DNA of 64,000 nt, taken from contig NC_014166.1 of assembly GCF_000092245.1 (NCBI RefSeq), positions 1,178,001-1,242,000 on the forward strand, given 5' to 3'. The notes below the pieces were generated by a model, which made no database searches, was not told the origin of the DNA, and worked only from the letters and a program-made list of their open reading frames with translations. This stretch comes from Arcobacter nitrofigilis DSM 7299 (GTDB taxonomy: Bacteria > Campylobacterota > Campylobacteria > Campylobacterales > Arcobacteraceae). Below, in pieces: positions 61,226-64,000 of this stretch. Each line of letters opens with the position of its first letter. Position 1 is the first letter of the stretch. The position numbers were made by a program, and so were the translations under genes.

Positions 61226-63307
61226 TTAAAAACTATATTTTAATCCTATTCCTATAAATCTTCCTTCTCCATAGGTTACTAAATAACCTCCTGTATCACT
61301 TTGAACTGTGCTAATATAACTTTTATCTGTTAGATTTTTTGCATAAGTATAAATATTCCAATTATTGAAAGAATATCCAACTTTTAAGTTAGCTGTTGTA
61401 TATGAACTTTCTTTAATAGTATTTGCAGTGTTAAAGTACATTGAACCTTGATTTTGTAAATCAACTCTTCCGTAATATCCTTGTGGACTGTAATAAGATA
61501 ATCCTAGATTAATTGTGTGAGAAGGTGTATTTTCAATTTTTTTATTTACGTTATTATTATTGTTTGCATATTCATCGTATTTGGCTTGAATTATTCCAGC
61601 GGAACTTTCAATTCTCCAATTATTATTTATGTCATATTTTACTTCAAGTTCAATTCCTTGTGAGTGTGCTTTCCCTCCATTTGATACATTTAGCCCTCCA
61701 GTTGTTGGATTAAAATTATAAATATGAATATCATCTATATCCATGTAGAATATTGAACTAGAAACATTTAATTTATTATCTAAAAAAGAGCCTCTTAATC
61801 CAAGTTCATAATTTATTGATGTTTGTGCATCAAATAAATTTGATTCTCTATCTGATGTTTGAGCAGAGTAATTATATCCTCCAGGCATGTATCCTTTACT
61901 AATATTGATATATGATGTTATATCATCATTTATTTTATAAGAAAGTGCTATTTTTGGTAGGAATGTATTCCAAGTATTTTCATCATTTAATTTATTTATG
62001 GGTAATGCTTTACTTCCAATTGGTGCCATATATAGATTCAAATCAATATTTTTCTTTATTTTTTGATATCTTCCTCCTACTGTCAAGTCTAATTTATCAA
62101 TGATTGGAAAAGTTATCTGTCCAAATGTTGCATATGTCTTGCTAGTTGTTTTTGAAACGGCATTTATTTCAGTATTTGGGGGTCGTTGAACTCCATATCT
62201 ATCACTTAAGAAATCTTCATCTTCAAAATATAGACCTACTAACCACCTATTGGCATCTTCTTTATTTGATAATCTAAACTCTTGTGTAAATGTTTTTGTA
62301 GTTGCATCTTGAAATCTTTCTAATCCTTTATATGTATTGCTATTACCCCAGTCAGTATCATAGTTACCATCCATTTCTAGTTTTTTGTGTGTTGTTAATG
62401 AATTTAAATTTAAATTATTTATATTATATGAGAGATTCAATGCCTGTGAAGTTGAATCAATTTTAGTATATGTATCCACATCATAATTCGTATCTTTAAA
62501 ATCTTTTCTTTTATATTTATGAATATCATCAATTGAAGATACTACTCCTCCATTAATCCAATATCTATAATTTTTATCTTTTGATATATTAAATTTAATA
62601 TCTAAATCATCAGTTGGTTTATATAATAAATTTCCATTAAAATTTTGAGTTTTATTTCTATTTGCATTTTTGTTTAATGATGTATTATGATTTGTTATAT
62701 CTCCATCTGATTTTGATAAGATACTATTTATTCCAAAAAATAATTTATCTTTTACAATTGGACCACTTAAGTTAAATTTATTTTGTAAATAATTATTACT
62801 TCCATATTCAAATCCAATTTCACCTTCATACTCATTTGTTGGAGTTTTTGTAACAATATTGATAACTCCACCAATTGAATCTTTACCATAAAGAGTTCCT
62901 TGTGGTCCTCTTAATACTTCTACTCTTTCAACATTTGCAAATGATACGTTATATCCAAATTGACTACTTTGTGGAATTCCATCAATATATATTACAACTG
63001 GATTATTATTTGTAAAAACAGATGTGTTAATTCCTCTAAAATTAACAGCTTCAAAGTACAAATACCTTGATGTTAAGTTTGGTATTTCTTTTATTACATC
63101 TGATACCGTTTTTATCTCTTTATCCTCCAACTCTTCTTTAGTAATAAGAGTTATTGTTTGTGGGATATTATTTATAGTTTCATCTGTTTTGCTAGCAATT
63201 ACTGTTATATCATTAATATTTAAGTTTTTATTTTCATCTGCGAAAATATAACTTGAAAGGATTAATGCTATATAAGTAATTTTCCTAAATTTTCCTAAAT
63301 TTTCCAA
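61226..63307 (-). CDS. TonB-dependent outer-membrane receptor (siderophore type)
   Basis: A 693-residue receptor. A signal peptide (ITYIALILSSYIFA, ending near residue 23) is followed by the TonB-box region (NINDITVIASKTDE), the plug domain (about 40-150: VNFRGINTSVFTNNNPVVIY, VERVEVLRGPQGTLYGKDS, GGVINIVTKTP) and a beta-barrel ending in Phe (GIGLKYSF). It imports iron-siderophore or similar ligands using TonB energy. Start is TTG with AGGAG five bases upstream; the first codons contain a short tandem duplication (LGKFRK from repeated AATTTAGGAAA). The divergent PchR-like gene probably regulates it. Confidence 0.92.
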   Translation of the reverse strand: MENLGKFRKITYIALILSSYIFADENKNLNINDITVIASKTDETINNIPQTITLITKEELEDKEIKTVSDVIKEIPNLTSRYLYFEAVNFRGINTSVFTNNNPVVIYIDGIPQSSQFGYNVSFANVERVEVLRGPQGTLYGKDSIGGVINIVTKTPTNEYEGEIGFEYGSNNYLQNKFNLSGPIVKDKLFFGINSILSKSDGDITNHNTSLNKNANRNKTQNFNGNLLYKPTDDLDIKFNISKDKNYRYWINGGVVSSIDDIHKYKRKDFKDTNYDVDTYTKIDSTSQALNLSYNINNLNLNSLTTHKKLEMDGNYDTDWGNSNTYKGLERFQDATTKTFTQEFRLSNKEDANRWLVGLYFEDEDFLSDRYGVQRPPNTEINAVSKTTSKTYATFGQITFPIIDKLDLTVGGRYQKIKKNIDLNLYMAPIGSKALPINKLNDENTWNTFLPKIALSYKINDDITSYINISKGYMPGGYNYSAQTSDRESNLFDAQTSINYELGLRGSFLDNKLNVSSSIFYMDIDDIHIYNFNPTTGGLNVSNGGKAHSQGIELEVKYDINNNWRIESSAGIIQAKYDEYANNNNNVNKKIENTPSHTINLGLSYYSPQGYYGRVDLQNQGSMYFNTANTIKESSYTTANLKVGYSFNNWNIYTYAKNLTDKSYISTVQSDTGGYLVTYGEGRFIGIGLKYSF

Positions 63308-63437
63308 TTTTTCTCCTAATTATAAAATTTAATTTAAACTATTATTAATGTTTGATAGATTATATTAATAATTATTATTGAAATCAATATTAAAATAATT
63401 AGACAAGTATTATTTTCGTACCAATTAAGGATTATTA
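63308..63437. promoter_or_regulatory. Divergent promoter region of the receptor and AraC genes
   Basis: A 130-base AT-rich spacer between two divergent genes. It holds the palindrome TATTGA-AA-TCAATA (63376-63389) within a run of TATTAAT-type repeats. This could be a Fur-like or AraC-regulator site; no strict Fur box is seen. Confidence 0.4.
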
Positions 63438-64000
63438 TTGGATAAAGAGTTTTTTAAAAGTTTTAGTGGCTTTATAAATAAAAGAGAATTCTCAGATAAA
63501 AGAACAGTTGTAAAGAGTTCCAATTTAAATGGCAAGTATAATTTGGTTGAAAAAAATATAAATAATAATATCTTTTTTTACAAAAGTGACTATTGTTTAA
63601 ATAAATCAGTTGAATATAAACAAACACATAAAATTGATGGAATTGCTTATAGTACAGGAATTGAAGGTAACTTAAGTTATAAAAGTATGATTCACAATGA
63701 AGGGTATAATTGCGAAGAATCTATCTCAAATATTCACCTAATATCTAAAGATGAAGTTTATCATAGTATGGAAAAAAATGTAAAATACAAGGCTATTTAT
63801 CTTATTTTGAAGAGGGATTTTTTAGAAAAAACACTTCCAAATTCTTCTTATAAAGATGAGATATTAAAAAATTTAGATAATGAATTTTTCTATAAAAATA
63901 TTCACACAATGAAAATATCTATTGAAATGAAATATATTTCAAATCAGATATTTTATTCTCCATATGAGAATGAGTTAAATGAGTTATTCATAGAATCAAA
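63438..64000 (+). CDS. AraC-family regulator (PchR-like), N-terminal part
   Basis: The first 187 residues of a regulator whose end is outside the window. It starts with TTG, AAGG eight bases upstream. The visible part is the sensor domain. Near the window end it has QIFYSPYENELNELFIES, matching the conserved region just before the helix-turn-helix in PchR-type AraC regulators, which respond to siderophores and activate receptor genes. It is divergent from a TonB receptor, the usual arrangement. Confidence 0.8.
   Translation, partial: MDKEFFKSFSGFINKREFSDKRTVVKSSNLNGKYNLVEKNINNNIFFYKSDYCLNKSVEYKQTHKIDGIAYSTGIEGNLSYKSMIHNEGYNCEESISNIHLISKDEVYHSMEKNVKYKAIYLILKRDFLEKTLPNSSYKDEILKNLDNEFFYKNIHTMKISIEMKYISNQIFYSPYENELNELFIES

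Noticed and set aside
63283-63306. Tandem repeats of AATTTAGGAAA at the receptor start considered as a repeat array
   Set aside because: Only about two units inside the coding start; a local duplication, not a CRISPR or regulatory array.

Overview
The window is AT-rich chromosomal DNA from a member of the Campylobacterota, most likely an Arcobacter-like (Arcobacteraceae) marine or salt-tolerant bacterium. The evidence is a ciaB gene containing a stretch that closely resembles what I remember of Arcobacter ciaB, a katA gene followed directly by a small ankyrin gene as in Campylobacter, a yeast-type leuA, YbaK, a Mn-dependent pyrophosphatase, a large NAD-glutamate dehydrogenase and many sensory/c-di-GMP proteins. 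No rRNA, tRNA, CRISPR array or intact insertion sequence was seen.

Left part (1-23734). After the end of a fused TRAP permease come a chemoreceptor, a LUD-domain protein and an L-2-hydroxyglutarate oxidase. The main metabolic unit follows on the minus strand (16483 down to 5091): an ectoine/hydroxyectoine catabolic operon. It encodes a DoeD aminotransferase, a DoeC aldehyde dehydrogenase, the ectoine hydrolase DoeA, a UehABC-type TRAP transporter, a universal stress protein, a zinc-independent MDR reductase, a proline-racemase-family protein with a Cys/Thr active site, an M20 deacetylase (DoeB2-like) and a small membrane protein. The usual EutABC genes for hydroxyectoine are absent; the racemase-family protein plus the reductase could be a replacement that turns hydroxyectoine into ectoine by dehydration and reduction. 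This is the most interesting biological proposal in the window. The leader of this operon (16484-17079) holds an unexplained three-way-junction-like element and a possible 41-residue membrane peptide. An MFS transporter and a HlyD/ABC-2 exporter operon follow.

Middle part (23222-41402). Ferritin, pyrophosphatase, a TSUP transporter with an AraC regulator, then a leuA gene preceded by a 23-residue leucine-rich leader peptide and lacking its allosteric domain. Behind leuA lies an accessory region (27871-30463): two inverted copies of a structured intergenic repeat with covarying hairpins, an HNH-like gene whose stop codon lies in an attC-like site, a HepT-MntA toxin-antitoxin pair, and a gene remnant. 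Then come DNA alkylation repair, YbaK, glutamate dehydrogenase, a SagB-type oxidoreductase, a truncated haemoglobin, a PEBP-like periplasmic protein, a REC-PAS-EAL phosphodiesterase and an SDR protein.

Right part (41575-64000). A LetAB-like lipid transport operon with LetA split in two and a seven-MCE-domain LetB; katA with its ankyrin partner; ciaB; a three-gene surface module (TPS exoprotein, FecR-domain protein, CHASE2-GGDEF cyclase); htpG with a hairpin leader; a 128-bp nested palindrome; an orphan gene; a second HepT-MntA module; a TSUP-LysR pair; a GNAT acetyltransferase; and a TonB-dependent receptor divergent from a PchR-like AraC regulator that runs off the window.
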